Source of the DNA: Sharpea porci
GTDB taxonomy: Bacteria > Bacillota_I > Bacilli_A > Erysipelotrichales > Coprobacillaceae
Direction of reading: 5' to 3'
Assembly (NCBI RefSeq): GCF_009695655.1
Contig: NZ_VUNM01000001.1
Coordinates: forward strand, 62,001-126,000
Length of the DNA stretch: 64,000 nt
The notes beneath the pieces were generated by a model. It had not been told where the DNA came from. It worked only from the letters and a program-made list of their open reading frames with translations, and ran no database searches. The position numbers and the translations under genes were made by a program. Positions within the stretch are counted from its first letter, which is position 1. Each line of letters starts with the position of its first letter. Positions 1 through 6,068 of the stretch are shown in pieces.

Positions 1-1
1 A

Positions 2-106
2 GATATTGTCGAAGAATGGAAAAAAAACAATCCTGATGGTAAGAAAATTGAGTGTCATAGAGATACTGGATTGAGCAGAGTAACTATAGATAAATGGTGG
101 GGATAG
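2..106 (+). pseudogene. C-terminal fragment of a replication-type protein (HTH tail)
   Basis: The reading frame enters from the window edge and ends at TAG 104-106, so only the last 34 residues are present. They end in a helix-turn-helix-like tail with the core RDTGLSRVTIDKWW. A closely similar tail, RDTGLDKKTVYKWW, occurs at 2111-2152 in the second remnant. I recall such tails at the end of replication initiator proteins of Firmicutes plasmids and integrative elements, so the name is from memory and inference. Whether the part left of the window is intact cannot be seen. It could also be the tail of another mobile-element DNA-binding protein. Confidence 0.45.
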
Positions 107-141
107 AAGAATATTTTTTATAAAAAGCGCAAACAAAAGCA

Positions 142-170
142 AAATCTCAGTCAGCTACTGAGGTTTTTTA
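142..170 (+). terminator. Rho-independent terminator after the rep-like fragment
   Basis: CTCAGT at 146-151 pairs with ACTGAG at 157-162 around a 5-nt loop. The stem is extended by A/T pairs on both sides and followed by a T-run at 164-169. It lies about 40 bp after the TAG of the rep-like fragment. Confidence 0.65.
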
Positions 171-200
171 TCTGAGCGCTCCAACAGTTTGCGAAAGTAA

Positions 201-440
201 GAAGCGTACGAGTATTTGGTGCCAGAACAGCAGATAGACCACCGCTCATATGCGGAACAGGGCATTGACCAGATACCGACCATTCACGATGGATATGCAA
301 GTCGAGAGATACGAGAGAAGAACAATCTCATAAAACAACTTTCAGAACAGCTTAAGGAGTTGGGCGCAAGACTGAAAGAGAAAGGAGCGCATACCTTTGA
401 CAGAATCGGAGAACTATTACAGCGAAGCAGAAGTGCCTGA
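201..440 (+). pseudogene. MobA/MobL-family relaxase remnant
   Basis: An open segment of about 79 codons from 201 (TAA at 198-200) to TGA 438-440 carries the stretch IDHRSYAEQGIDQIPTIHDG. In MobA/MobL relaxases this kind of stretch ends the nuclease domain. The relaxase catalytic Tyr and the metal-binding His triad would lie upstream and are absent. The sequence continues into a Lys/Glu-rich coiled-coil-like tail. A TTG at 216 could serve as a start but has no good ribosome site. It is therefore a decayed fragment of a mobilisable plasmid or transposon, consistent with the rep-like and RelE remnants around it. Confidence 0.6.
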
Positions 441-556
441 AGAGACTGATACAACACAGGATAGGAGACTATCGACTGCTGTGCGAGATAGAGGACGAAA
501 GGCTTGTCATACTGGCACTGACGATAGGGCACAGAAGAGAGGTCTACAGAAGATAG
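434..556 (+). pseudogene. RelE/ParE-type toxin C-terminal remnant
   Basis: In a frame different from the relaxase remnant, codons 455-553 encode HRIGDYRLLCEIEDERLVIL followed by ALTIGHRREVYR and a TAG at 554-556. This is the usual C-terminal half of RelE-superfamily mRNA interferases (RIGDYRL, IGHRxEVY). The N-terminal half and any RelB-type antitoxin gene are missing, and the upstream frame runs straight into relaxase sequence. The fusion point suggests a deletion joined two mobile-element genes. It is non-functional as seen. Confidence 0.65.
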
Positions 557-648
557 GAACTTAGATGCTCTTAAAACGCTCAAATTTCGCATATGAGCCT
601 CTTTAGGTGATAATAAGTAGATTTTCCTGAATAAAGACTTAATACTTC

Positions 649-686
649 GTAAACTACTCCGACTCCTAGAAGTCGGAGTAGTTTAC
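649..686. repeat. Perfect 16-bp inverted repeat (38-nt hairpin)
   Basis: GTAAACTACTCCGACT at 649-664 and its exact reverse complement at 671-686 flank the 6-nt loop CCTAGA. No T-run follows on either side, so it is not a typical terminator. It sits between the mobile-element remnants and the secreted-toxin-like unit. It could be the end hairpin of a lost IS200/IS605-like element or a REP-like unit. Its identity is unknown. Confidence 0.7.
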
Positions 687-798
687 CTATCAAAACAATG
701 TGTTTCTATATCTATTTTTTGAAAACTACATTTTTTGTTAAAATCTATAGATAGATATACTATAATTTATTTATATATTTTAAAGAAAGGGGATTAGT

Positions 799-1152
799 AT
801 GGATTATAAATCATTAGTGACAATTGATAAAAAGGATTTCAAATATTTCATAAGTCGGTTATATGATGAATACTTTGAAGATTATGTTTATGAAGTTCTT
901 GGGGATGAAGATAATGAAAAATCTGTTGTTGTTTTATTTGAGGGGATGAATTACTGTATTAAGTTGTGCGAAAAATATGGATTTCATTTGCCTTTTAAGT
1001 CTATTAAAGAGTATTTTATTAATGATTTTGAAGATGGAGAAAATCTCTATAACAATTTAAATAAAAGGTACATAGAAGAAGATAAAATATATAATTATGA
1101 GAACAAGGATTTTAGAGAAAGGTTTACAAACGATGAATTGGTAGGAAAGTAG
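799..1152 (+). CDS. Small acidic protein, candidate immunity partner
   Basis: This encodes 117 residues, rich in Asp/Glu and aromatic residues, with no signal peptide or membrane segment, so it is probably cytosolic. The start ATG 799 follows AAAGAAAGGGGA, and a TATAAT -10 is at 761-766 with only a weak -35. I do not recognise a family. Only 15 bp separate it from the secreted basic protein downstream, so the two are probably co-transcribed. A small acidic globular protein next to a basic secreted toxin-like protein suggests an immunity role. In most Firmicutes toxin systems the immunity gene lies downstream, so this order is unusual. Function is an inference from context. Confidence 0.6.
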   Translation: MDYKSLVTIDKKDFKYFISRLYDEYFEDYVYEVLGDEDNEKSVVVLFEGMNYCIKLCEKYGFHLPFKSIKEYFINDFEDGENLYNNLNKRYIEEDKIYNYENKDFRERFTNDELVGK

Positions 1153-1167
1153 AAGAGAAGAAAAATT

Positions 1168-1653
1168 ATGAAATTAATGAAAAAAGGCTTTTTTAGTATT
1201 TTAGTTATTGCTATATTGCTTGTATTTTCAATAAGTGTACCTAATAATAGATTTTCTCTTTTTACGACGGTTCAAGGAAAAAATGGTTTTAGCGAAAAAC
1301 CTTCTAAGAAAAATGGCTATAACCCAGACAAGAAAACAAAAGGAAAAAAGAAGAAAAGAGCTCCTAAATCTAACGATTATGGATGGGCAGATGATAAAGG
1401 TAGAGTTTGGGTTCCAGATGGCAAGATGCACGGAGGAAAAGGATGGACAAGAGTATACAAAGATGGAAGTCATGATCATGTGTATACTAATGGAAAAGTA
1501 CGAGTTCACAAAGCAAAAGGAAAAAAGAATCTTGCACAAAGAAATTATGCGGCAATGATTGCTGCTGGTATTTTAGTAGGCATCACTATTATTTCTCCTT
1601 TACCAGGTGATGAAGTTTTTGCATTAACTGCTGCCAAAATAGCCTTTGGATAA
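1168..1653 (+). CDS. Secreted basic protein with polymorphic-toxin-like core
   Basis: This encodes 161 residues. Residues 1-24 are a positively charged start plus a hydrophobic stretch, a signal peptide or membrane anchor. Residues 38-70 are very Lys-rich. Residues 71-114 form a compact core with YGWADDKGRVWVPDG, MHGG (H88), GW, DGSHDH (H102, H104) and a final His (H114). The GW..KGRVWVP..HGG pattern resembles C-terminal domains of polymorphic toxins such as the toxin-37 type, recalled from memory. The clustered His residues could be catalytic or metal-binding. Residues 128-161 are hydrophobic and may insert into a membrane. It follows the acidic 117-residue gene by 15 bp. It could instead be a bacteriocin or a harmless surface protein. 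Confidence 0.6.
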   Translation: MKLMKKGFFSILVIAILLVFSISVPNNRFSLFTTVQGKNGFSEKPSKKNGYNPDKKTKGKKKKRAPKSNDYGWADDKGRVWVPDGKMHGGKGWTRVYKDGSHDHVYTNGKVRVHKAKGKKNLAQRNYAAMIAAGILVGITIISPLPGDEVFALTAAKIAFG

Positions 1654-1930
1654 TTTTTATTAATAAAAGACCACTTTTCACATAACAGACAAATATAGGT
1701 TTTAAGGAGCTTCTCAAAACATTTTCACTTAACTATTTGTTATACAATCCTGAATTTGATAGCTGAAATCAAAAAAGAATGGTAAATTTGGCAGTATAAT
1801 CGCTATTTTTTCCATTCTTTTTATGTTTTAATTTCTCGTAATATTTTTTGTTTGTTTTATAATTTTTTTCATGTTTTTTTCCGATGTGATTTCATGGTTT
1901 GTTCTGAATCCAAATATCTCATGAAGTCTG
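1654..1930. other. AT-rich non-coding stretch with weak inverted repeat
   Basis: I see no gene here. AAAAAAGAATGG (1771-1782) and its near complement at 1812-1822 could form a weak long-loop terminator for the toxin-like unit. On the minus strand a short frame from about 1936 to 1828 is open but has no recognisable family. Confidence 0.4.
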
Positions 1931-2155
1931 TCTGTCAGATCCGTTTACTGAAGCGGATGTATTATCAGCACTTGAAGGATATGATAGCGGATGGTTTACG
2001 TATCCAATAAATAAAATGTCCTATCGAGCAGATATACGAATTGAGAGAAATAAAAGAAATTATCGTAAGTAATCACTACATTTGAGAATGGCGAAAAAGC
2101 CACCTGCATTCGAGATACCGGACTGGATAAAAAGACAGTGTACAAATGGTGGTAG
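1931..2155 (+). pseudogene. Broken replication-protein C-terminus (second copy)
   Basis: From about 1931 a frame reads DPFTEADVLSALEGYDSGWF, then TYPINKMSYRADIRIERNKR, and stops at TAA 2070-2072. After a shift of frame, 2084-2152 reads ENGEKATCIRDTGLDKKTVY, then KWW and TAG 2153-2155. The two halves resemble successive parts of one plasmid-type replication protein, with the segment between them deleted. The tail is a paralogue of the one at 2-106. The 799-1653 unit is thus bracketed by two related remnants. The family name is from memory. Confidence 0.5.
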
Positions 2156-2159
2156 AGAA

Positions 2160-2188
2160 TTGAAAAATATTTTTTAATATGCTATCAT
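2160..2188 (+). promoter_or_regulatory. Promoter of the antisense RNA antitoxin
   Basis: TTGAAA at 2160-2165 and TATCAT at 2183-2188 are 17 bp apart. Transcription would start near 2195 and run into the hairpin at 2231-2261. Confidence 0.65.
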
Positions 2189-2194
2189 CTTAGC

Positions 2195-2262
2195 TGAAAA
2201 AGGTTGCTAGTGCTCATGTGGCACAAAACAAAAACCCCAGGCGTGCGAGACCTGGGGTTTTC
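2195..2262 (+). ncRNA. Antisense RNA antitoxin of Fst-type module (about 68 nt)
   Basis: The RNA would start near 2195 from the promoter at 2160-2188 and end at the strong hairpin 2231-2261. Two short segments of it are identical to the strand opposite the toxin start region. AAGGT-CTAGT at 2200-2211 matches 2372-2383, and GCTCAT-TGGC at 2212-2222 matches 2389-2399, which covers the toxin ATG. It can therefore pair with the toxin mRNA over the start codon and early codons. This convergent layout with a shared bidirectional terminator is that of the Fst/par type I family. Transcription itself is inferred. Confidence 0.65.
2231..2261. terminator. Shared bidirectional terminator of the type I module
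   Basis: AAAACCCCAGG (2231-2241) pairs with CCTGGGGTTTT (2251-2261) around a 9-nt loop, with A-rich and T-rich flanks suited to both directions. It would end the antitoxin RNA on + and the toxin mRNA on -. Confidence 0.85.
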
Positions 2263-2310
2263 TATTCCGTTTGTGGCTAGGTGGCTTAAGCCTAAGGCTG
2301 GCTGTCCTTG

Positions 2311-2394
2311 CTATCTGTCCAACCATTTGCAGATGTAGTAGGCTACAATGCCTGCCAAGACGGATAGAAGAAAGGTCACTAGTAATTCGCTCAT
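2311..2394 (-). CDS. Fst/holin-like type I toxin peptide
   Basis: This encodes 27 residues. It has a short N-terminus (MSELLVT), one hydrophobic helix of about 18 residues, and the charged end CKWLDR typical of small Fst-family or holin-like toxins that insert into the membrane. ATG at 2394 is preceded on the minus strand by GGGAGGTGA with 6-nt spacing, a very strong ribosome site. The mRNA would end at the shared hairpin 2231-2261, giving a long 3' part that overlaps the antisense RNA. No other protein is needed. Such modules commonly stabilise plasmids and are also found on chromosomes. Their presence here fits the neighbouring plasmid-like remnants. Confidence 0.8.
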   Translation of the reverse strand: MSELLVTFLLSVLAGIVAYYICKWLDR

Positions 2395-2461
2395 ATGGCT
2401 TCACCTCCCTTCACTGCCATGTGTCGGGTGGGACAGCCCCTTTTTTCATACGATTATTTTC

Positions 2462-2489
2462 TTTAAATATGAAAAGATTTTGTTATAAT
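2462..2489 (+). promoter_or_regulatory. Promoter of the TPR/cold-shock gene
   Basis: There is a perfect TATAAT at 2484-2489 with a weak TTTAAA -35 at 2462-2467 (spacer 16). The GTG start is 21 bp after the -10. Confidence 0.55.
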
Positions 2490-2509
2490 ATTAACTAGAG
2501 GTGATTTGA

Positions 2510-3748
2510 GTGGATGAAAAGAAAGTAAAAGATTTGACTGCCTACAATGAACGTTTTAATGAAGATCCAACAAGCTTCAACGATTTTCAGGCATCAGATT
2601 ATGTAAAGGAACTAAAGAATCAAGGAAAGGAAGATCAAGCGATTGAAGTCGGTCGTACTTTTCTCGAACAGTGTCCTGAATTAAGTGGATATATCAATTA
2701 CTATGGTTATGCCCTCTATAATCGTTATATCAATATTGATGACGAAAAGATTGCTGAAAATGAAAAACTTTTCTATGACATCCTTGCGGAAATCGCAAGC
2801 CATTGTCGCCAGGAAAGATATTCACCTTTAGAAGCAGCCATCAATAAAGCTATTAAGTATGAAAGCAAGAAAAATCCTGTAGATTATAAGAAATTATCTG
2901 ATTTACTTGATAATCTTGATGCCCCTACTTTAGAAGACACACCATTTGTCAACAAAGAAGGAAAGGAATTTGAAAGTAAAAAGGAAAAATGGTATCGCAT
3001 GAAGGTTCGTGCCCTTTATGAAATTGGCAATTATTCAGAATGCTTGAAGCAGGCTCAAATTGCTACTGGTTTACCTTTAAAGTGGCATTATAACAATCTC
3101 AACTGGGTACAGTATTATAAAGCAAGTGCGCTTGTTAAACTTGGTCGTTATGAGGAAGCTGAAAATATCTTTATTGCCTTAAAGGATAAATTCAGAGCTG
3201 TTAACTTCCAAGAAATTCTTTATGATCTTTACTTGCATACAGGTCGTGAAAATATCGCTTATACACAGCTTTTCTATGAATTCTTCCGTGACGGATTTAA
3301 TTATGTCTTTATTGATTGTTACAAGAAAATCACTGAACTTGCTAAAGAAAAAGGTGAAGAAAAAGCCTATAAGCTTGGTAGTGCCATGATTAAGAAGTTA
3401 GAAGAAGAAAAAGAAAAGTCTTATGAGGTTGATGTTGATGTAAGTGAATATGACGCTTATAGTGCAAGCTATCTCTATGATCTGTTCTATAATGAAATCA
3501 TGAGACATTTAAATCGATATATTGAAAGACATGAAGGTCGCGTTGTTTACTACAATGCTGCTAAGAGATTCGGTTCGATTGGCTTACCTACAGAAGAAGA
3601 TAACCTGTTCTTCCTTCAGGGAGATTATATTTACGATGATCAAGAAGTTGATCGTGGTGATACTGTGGAATATTCAGTTATTAAGACATTTGATAAGAAA
3701 AAGCAAACTCCAAGCTCTAAAGCTGTTCTTATCAGAACAATCTATTAA
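2510..3748 (+). CDS. TPR-like protein with C-terminal cold-shock-like domain
   Basis: This encodes 412 residues and has no signal peptide, so it is cytosolic. The GTG start at 2510 follows AGAGGTG with 6-nt spacing. Residues 25-330 are helical with TPR-like repeats, for example around 160-240 (GNYSECLKQAQIA, GRYEEAENIF). Residues 343-412 look like a cold-shock (CSD/OB) fold: GRVVYYNAAKRFGSIG then NLFF match the G-V-K-W-F-N-x-x-K-x-F-G-F-I and V-F-V-H pattern of RNP1 and RNP2. Aromatic residues of RNP1 are only partly kept (FGSI for FGFI). A TPR scaffold joined to a nucleic-acid-binding domain suggests an RNA- or DNA-linked adaptor, but no function is known to me. A terminator follows directly. 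Confidence 0.75.
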   Translation: MDEKKVKDLTAYNERFNEDPTSFNDFQASDYVKELKNQGKEDQAIEVGRTFLEQCPELSGYINYYGYALYNRYINIDDEKIAENEKLFYDILAEIASHCRQERYSPLEAAINKAIKYESKKNPVDYKKLSDLLDNLDAPTLEDTPFVNKEGKEFESKKEKWYRMKVRALYEIGNYSECLKQAQIATGLPLKWHYNNLNWVQYYKASALVKLGRYEEAENIFIALKDKFRAVNFQEILYDLYLHTGRENIAYTQLFYEFFRDGFNYVFIDCYKKITELAKEKGEEKAYKLGSAMIKKLEEEKEKSYEVDVDVSEYDAYSASYLYDLFYNEIMRHLNRYIERHEGRVVYYNAAKRFGSIGLPTEEDNLFFLQGDYIYDDQEVDRGDTVEYSVIKTFDKKKQTPSSKAVLIRTIY

Positions 3749-3777
3749 ACAATGGTGTTCACACCATTGTTTTTTTC
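3749..3777 (+). terminator. Terminator of the TPR/cold-shock gene
   Basis: ACAATGGTGT (3749-3758) and ACACCATTGT (3761-3770) form a perfect 10-bp stem, followed by seven T. Confidence 0.9.
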
Positions 3778-3838
3778 TTTTGCTCTTTGTCGCTTTTTTA
3801 GAAATATTAGGAATATATTCACCTTTTTTATAATTTCA

Positions 3839-3867
3839 TTGACAAAGAAGCATACTTTAGACATAAT
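3839..3867 (+). promoter_or_regulatory. Promoter of the T-box/ABC transporter operon
   Basis: A perfect TTGACA at 3839-3844 is followed after a 17-bp spacer by CATAAT at 3862-3867. The start of transcription would be near 3874, just before the T-box. Confidence 0.85.
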
Positions 3868-3884
3868 GTTGTTATATTTAAAAA

Positions 3885-4119
3885 GACAGAGAAGTGACAG
3901 AGTACGGATTTTGTGGCATAAGAGATATTACGGTTGGTGCAAGTAATACGCAAGAGATCCCGAATTCACCACGGAGTTGGTACCTCAAAAAGGTAGTCCG
4001 GTTTATGGCCGTTAACCCATAAAGGTTGTAATAACCTAGTGAGATTACTTGTGTGAGCAGGTGATGAACTAGAGGTGGTAACGCGTGGATTCGCCCTCTT
4101 GGACGGATCTTTTTTGTTT
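3885..4119 (+). promoter_or_regulatory. T-box leader, specifier reads UUC (Phe)
   Basis: This is a classical T-box leader. It has the stem I AGTA element at 3901-3904, an AGAGA bulge at 3921-3925, the distal loop GGTGCAAG at 3936-3943 and the antiterminator T-box AGAGGTGGTAACGCG at 4071-4085. A terminator stem then follows. Aligning from the GGTG loop with the alaS T-box of this window, where the specifier GCT followed by A is 28 nt downstream, puts the specifier here at GAA-TTC-A, with TTC at 3965-3967. It therefore predicts sensing of uncharged tRNA-Phe. A TGG at 3914-3916 lies on the 5' side of stem I and is not in specifier position. Confidence 0.85.
4088..4119 (+). terminator. T-box intrinsic terminator
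   Basis: GATTCGCCC (4088-4096) pairs with GGACGGATC (4101-4109, with G-U pairs), followed by a T-run at 4110-4115. Its 5' arm follows directly on the T-box sequence, so it is mutually exclusive with the antiterminator. Confidence 0.75.
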
Positions 4120-4141
4120 TTTAGAAAGAAGAGGGAAATAT

Positions 4142-5116
4142 ATGAAAAAAGTATTAAGTGGTTTACTTGTGGCAGGACTTATGCTGACTGGTTGTGGTGG
4201 GGGTTCCACAACAAAGAAAAAGTCAGATGTCAAGATTTCAGTCATCCAGTATATGCAGCATGATGCATTAGATGCCACACTCAAAGGCTTCAAAGAGGAA
4301 CTTGCGAAAAATGGCTACAACAAAGATAAGATTGTTGTCAAGAATGCTTCAGGTGATGCAAGTAACTGTGAAACAATTGCTGAACAGCTCGTCAACAGCA
4401 ATCCTGATTTGATTTATGCCATTGCGACACCTGCTGCTCAGGCTGTTGCTAAAAAGACACAGGATATTCCTGTTGTTGTTTCAGCGGTCACTGATCCAGC
4501 AAGTGCTAAACTTGTCAAATCTAATAAAAAACCTGGCACAAATGTTACCGGTGCTTCTGATTTAACACCAGTTGCTGATCAGATGAAACTCTTAAAGCAG
4601 TTATTACCTAATGCTAAGAATGTTGCCATTATGTATACAGGTAGTGAAGCTAACTCAGAATTCCAGGCTGATATGGCTGTTAAGGAAGCTAAGAAGAATG
4701 GCTTAACACCTATCCGCAAGACAGTTTCTGATTCTAATGATATTCAGTCTGTTGCTCAGTCTATTAAAGCAGATGCTGTTTATGTACCAACTGATAACTT
4801 ACTTGCTGCCAATATTCCTGCTGTCACTCAAATTCTTGATGAAGCTGGTATTCCTCTTATCTGTGGTGAAAAAGGCATGGTTGAAGCTGGCGGTCTTGCA
4901 ACTTATGGTATCGACTATACAAACCTTGGTAAGATGGCAGGCAAGATGGCTGTCAAGATTCTTTCAGGCAAAGGCAAACCTGCAACAATGCCAATTGAAT
5001 ATCAGAGTGCTAAAGATTCTAAGCTGACAATTAATAGTGAAAAGGTAGAAAAATTAAAAGTAACAGTTCCTGATAGCTTAAAAGCTAAAGCTGAATTCGT
5101 TACAACAAAGAAATAA
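4142..5116 (+). CDS. trpX: Substrate-binding lipoprotein of TrpXYZ-type ABC importer
   Basis: This encodes 324 residues from ATG 4142, which has the ribosome site AGAGGGAA; an upstream in-frame start lies inside the terminator and is rejected. The lipoprotein signal has lipobox LTGC with the lipidated Cys at 18. The mature protein is a periplasmic-binding-like fold of the ABC_sub_bind (PF04392) type, with paired lobes and the stretches IYAIATPAAQAVAK, PVVVSAVTDPASAKLV and YVPTDNLLAANIPAV. It would bind an aromatic amino acid outside the membrane and deliver it to the permease 25 bp downstream. The UUC T-box specifier points to phenylalanine rather than the usual tryptophan of TrpXYP systems. 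Confidence 0.85.
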   Translation: MKKVLSGLLVAGLMLTGCGGGSTTKKKSDVKISVIQYMQHDALDATLKGFKEELAKNGYNKDKIVVKNASGDASNCETIAEQLVNSNPDLIYAIATPAAQAVAKKTQDIPVVVSAVTDPASAKLVKSNKKPGTNVTGASDLTPVADQMKLLKQLLPNAKNVAIMYTGSEANSEFQADMAVKEAKKNGLTPIRKTVSDSNDIQSVAQSIKADAVYVPTDNLLAANIPAVTQILDEAGIPLICGEKGMVEAGGLATYGIDYTNLGKMAGKMAVKILSGKGKPATMPIEYQSAKDSKLTINSEKVEKLKVTVPDSLKAKAEFVTTKK

Positions 5117-5141
5117 GTTTTGAAAAAGAGGTAATGATTTT

Positions 5142-6068
5142 ATGACTTTTATTCTCGCTTTACAGGGGGCATTGAACCAGGGCGTTCTATGGTGCATTAT
5201 GGCGCTAGGCGTCTATATTACATTCCGTTTATTGGATATTGCTGATTTAACAGTTGATGGTTCGTTCGCAACAGGAGGGGCTGTTGCAGCGGTGATTCTT
5301 GTTCATGGCGGTCATCCTGTTGTCGCTATACTGGCAGCCTTACTTGCTGGATGCGTAGCTGGACTCGTAACAGGTTTCTTACTTACAAAATGCCATATTC
5401 CAGCCATCCTTGCTGGTATCCTTTCTCAGATTGGTCTCTATTCCGTCAATTTACGTATCATGGGGAAATCTAATATTCCCCTTCTTGGTACGAAAAGTCT
5501 TTATGACTGGCATTATGATGTAGGCATCAGTACAACACAGGCTTCAATTGTCGTAGGAATCTTTGTAACTGTGCTTGTTGTGGCTTTGCTTTACTGGTTC
5601 TTTGGCACTGAAATTGGTAATGCTATTCGTGCTACAGGTAATAATGAAAATATGGTCAGAGCTGTTGGTGTCAATACCGATATGACAAAGATGATTGGGA
5701 CTATTCTTTCTAATGGGCTGATTGCTTTATCAGGTGGTCTTGTGGCTCAGCAACAAGGTTATGCCGATGTCAAGATGGGAATTGGTGCAATCGTCATTGG
5801 CTTAGCTTCAATCGTTATTGGAGAAACCATCTTTGCGAAATTCTCACGTAATTTCATTGTTCGATTGTTCTCCATTGTTGTAGGCAGTGTCATCTATCGT
5901 TTCGTTATTGCCATTGTATTACAAATGGGCTTATCAACAGATGACTTAAAGCTTTTAACAGCGATCGTTGTTGCTATTGCTCTTGCTGTACCATACTTCC
6001 TTGCAAGAAATAGACAACTAGCGACATATAAGAGACTAACAAGTGAGGTGGATAAGAAAAATGCTTAA
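5142..6068 (+). CDS. trpY: ABC importer permease (TrpY-type)
   Basis: This encodes 308 residues with about eight hydrophobic segments and the LivH/RbsC-like branched permease pattern. Near residue 150-170 lies the cytoplasmic coupling region (GTEIGNAIRATGNNENMVRA, VG), where these permeases contact the ATPase. The family usually has 280-310 residues, so it is full length. The ATG is preceded by AAAAAGAGGTAATGATTTT. The 3' end overlaps the ATPase start by 8 nt, so translation is coupled. It forms the membrane channel of the aromatic amino acid importer. Confidence 0.85.
   Translation: MTFILALQGALNQGVLWCIMALGVYITFRLLDIADLTVDGSFATGGAVAAVILVHGGHPVVAILAALLAGCVAGLVTGFLLTKCHIPAILAGILSQIGLYSVNLRIMGKSNIPLLGTKSLYDWHYDVGISTTQASIVVGIFVTVLVVALLYWFFGTEIGNAIRATGNNENMVRAVGVNTDMTKMIGTILSNGLIALSGGLVAQQQGYADVKMGIGAIVIGLASIVIGETIFAKFSRNFIVRLFSIVVGSVIYRFVIAIVLQMGLSTDDLKLLTAIVVAIALAVPYFLARNRQLATYKRLTSEVDKKNA

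Noticed and set aside
284-592. Minus-strand gene across the relaxase and RelE remnants
   Set aside because: It is the complement of two recognisable + strand fragments and matches no family.
1228-1558. Overlapping frames on both strands inside the secreted toxin-like gene
   Set aside because: They are Lys/Arg- or Phe/Ser-rich shadows of an AAA-rich coding sequence without ribosome sites.
1828-1936. Minus-strand fragment that might be a transposase or recombinase tail
   Set aside because: It is about 35 codons of low-complexity Lys/Ile/Thr sequence, with no motif I could assign.
2207-2498. Frames of 65-75 residues on both strands over the type I module
   Set aside because: They run through the terminator hairpin and the antisense RNA. 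The 27-residue peptide with the strong ribosome site explains the locus.
3905-3920. UGG at 3914-3916 as a tryptophan specifier of the T-box
   Set aside because: It lies on the 5' side of stem I, before the distal loop. Alignment with the alaS T-box puts the specifier 3' of that loop at TTC.
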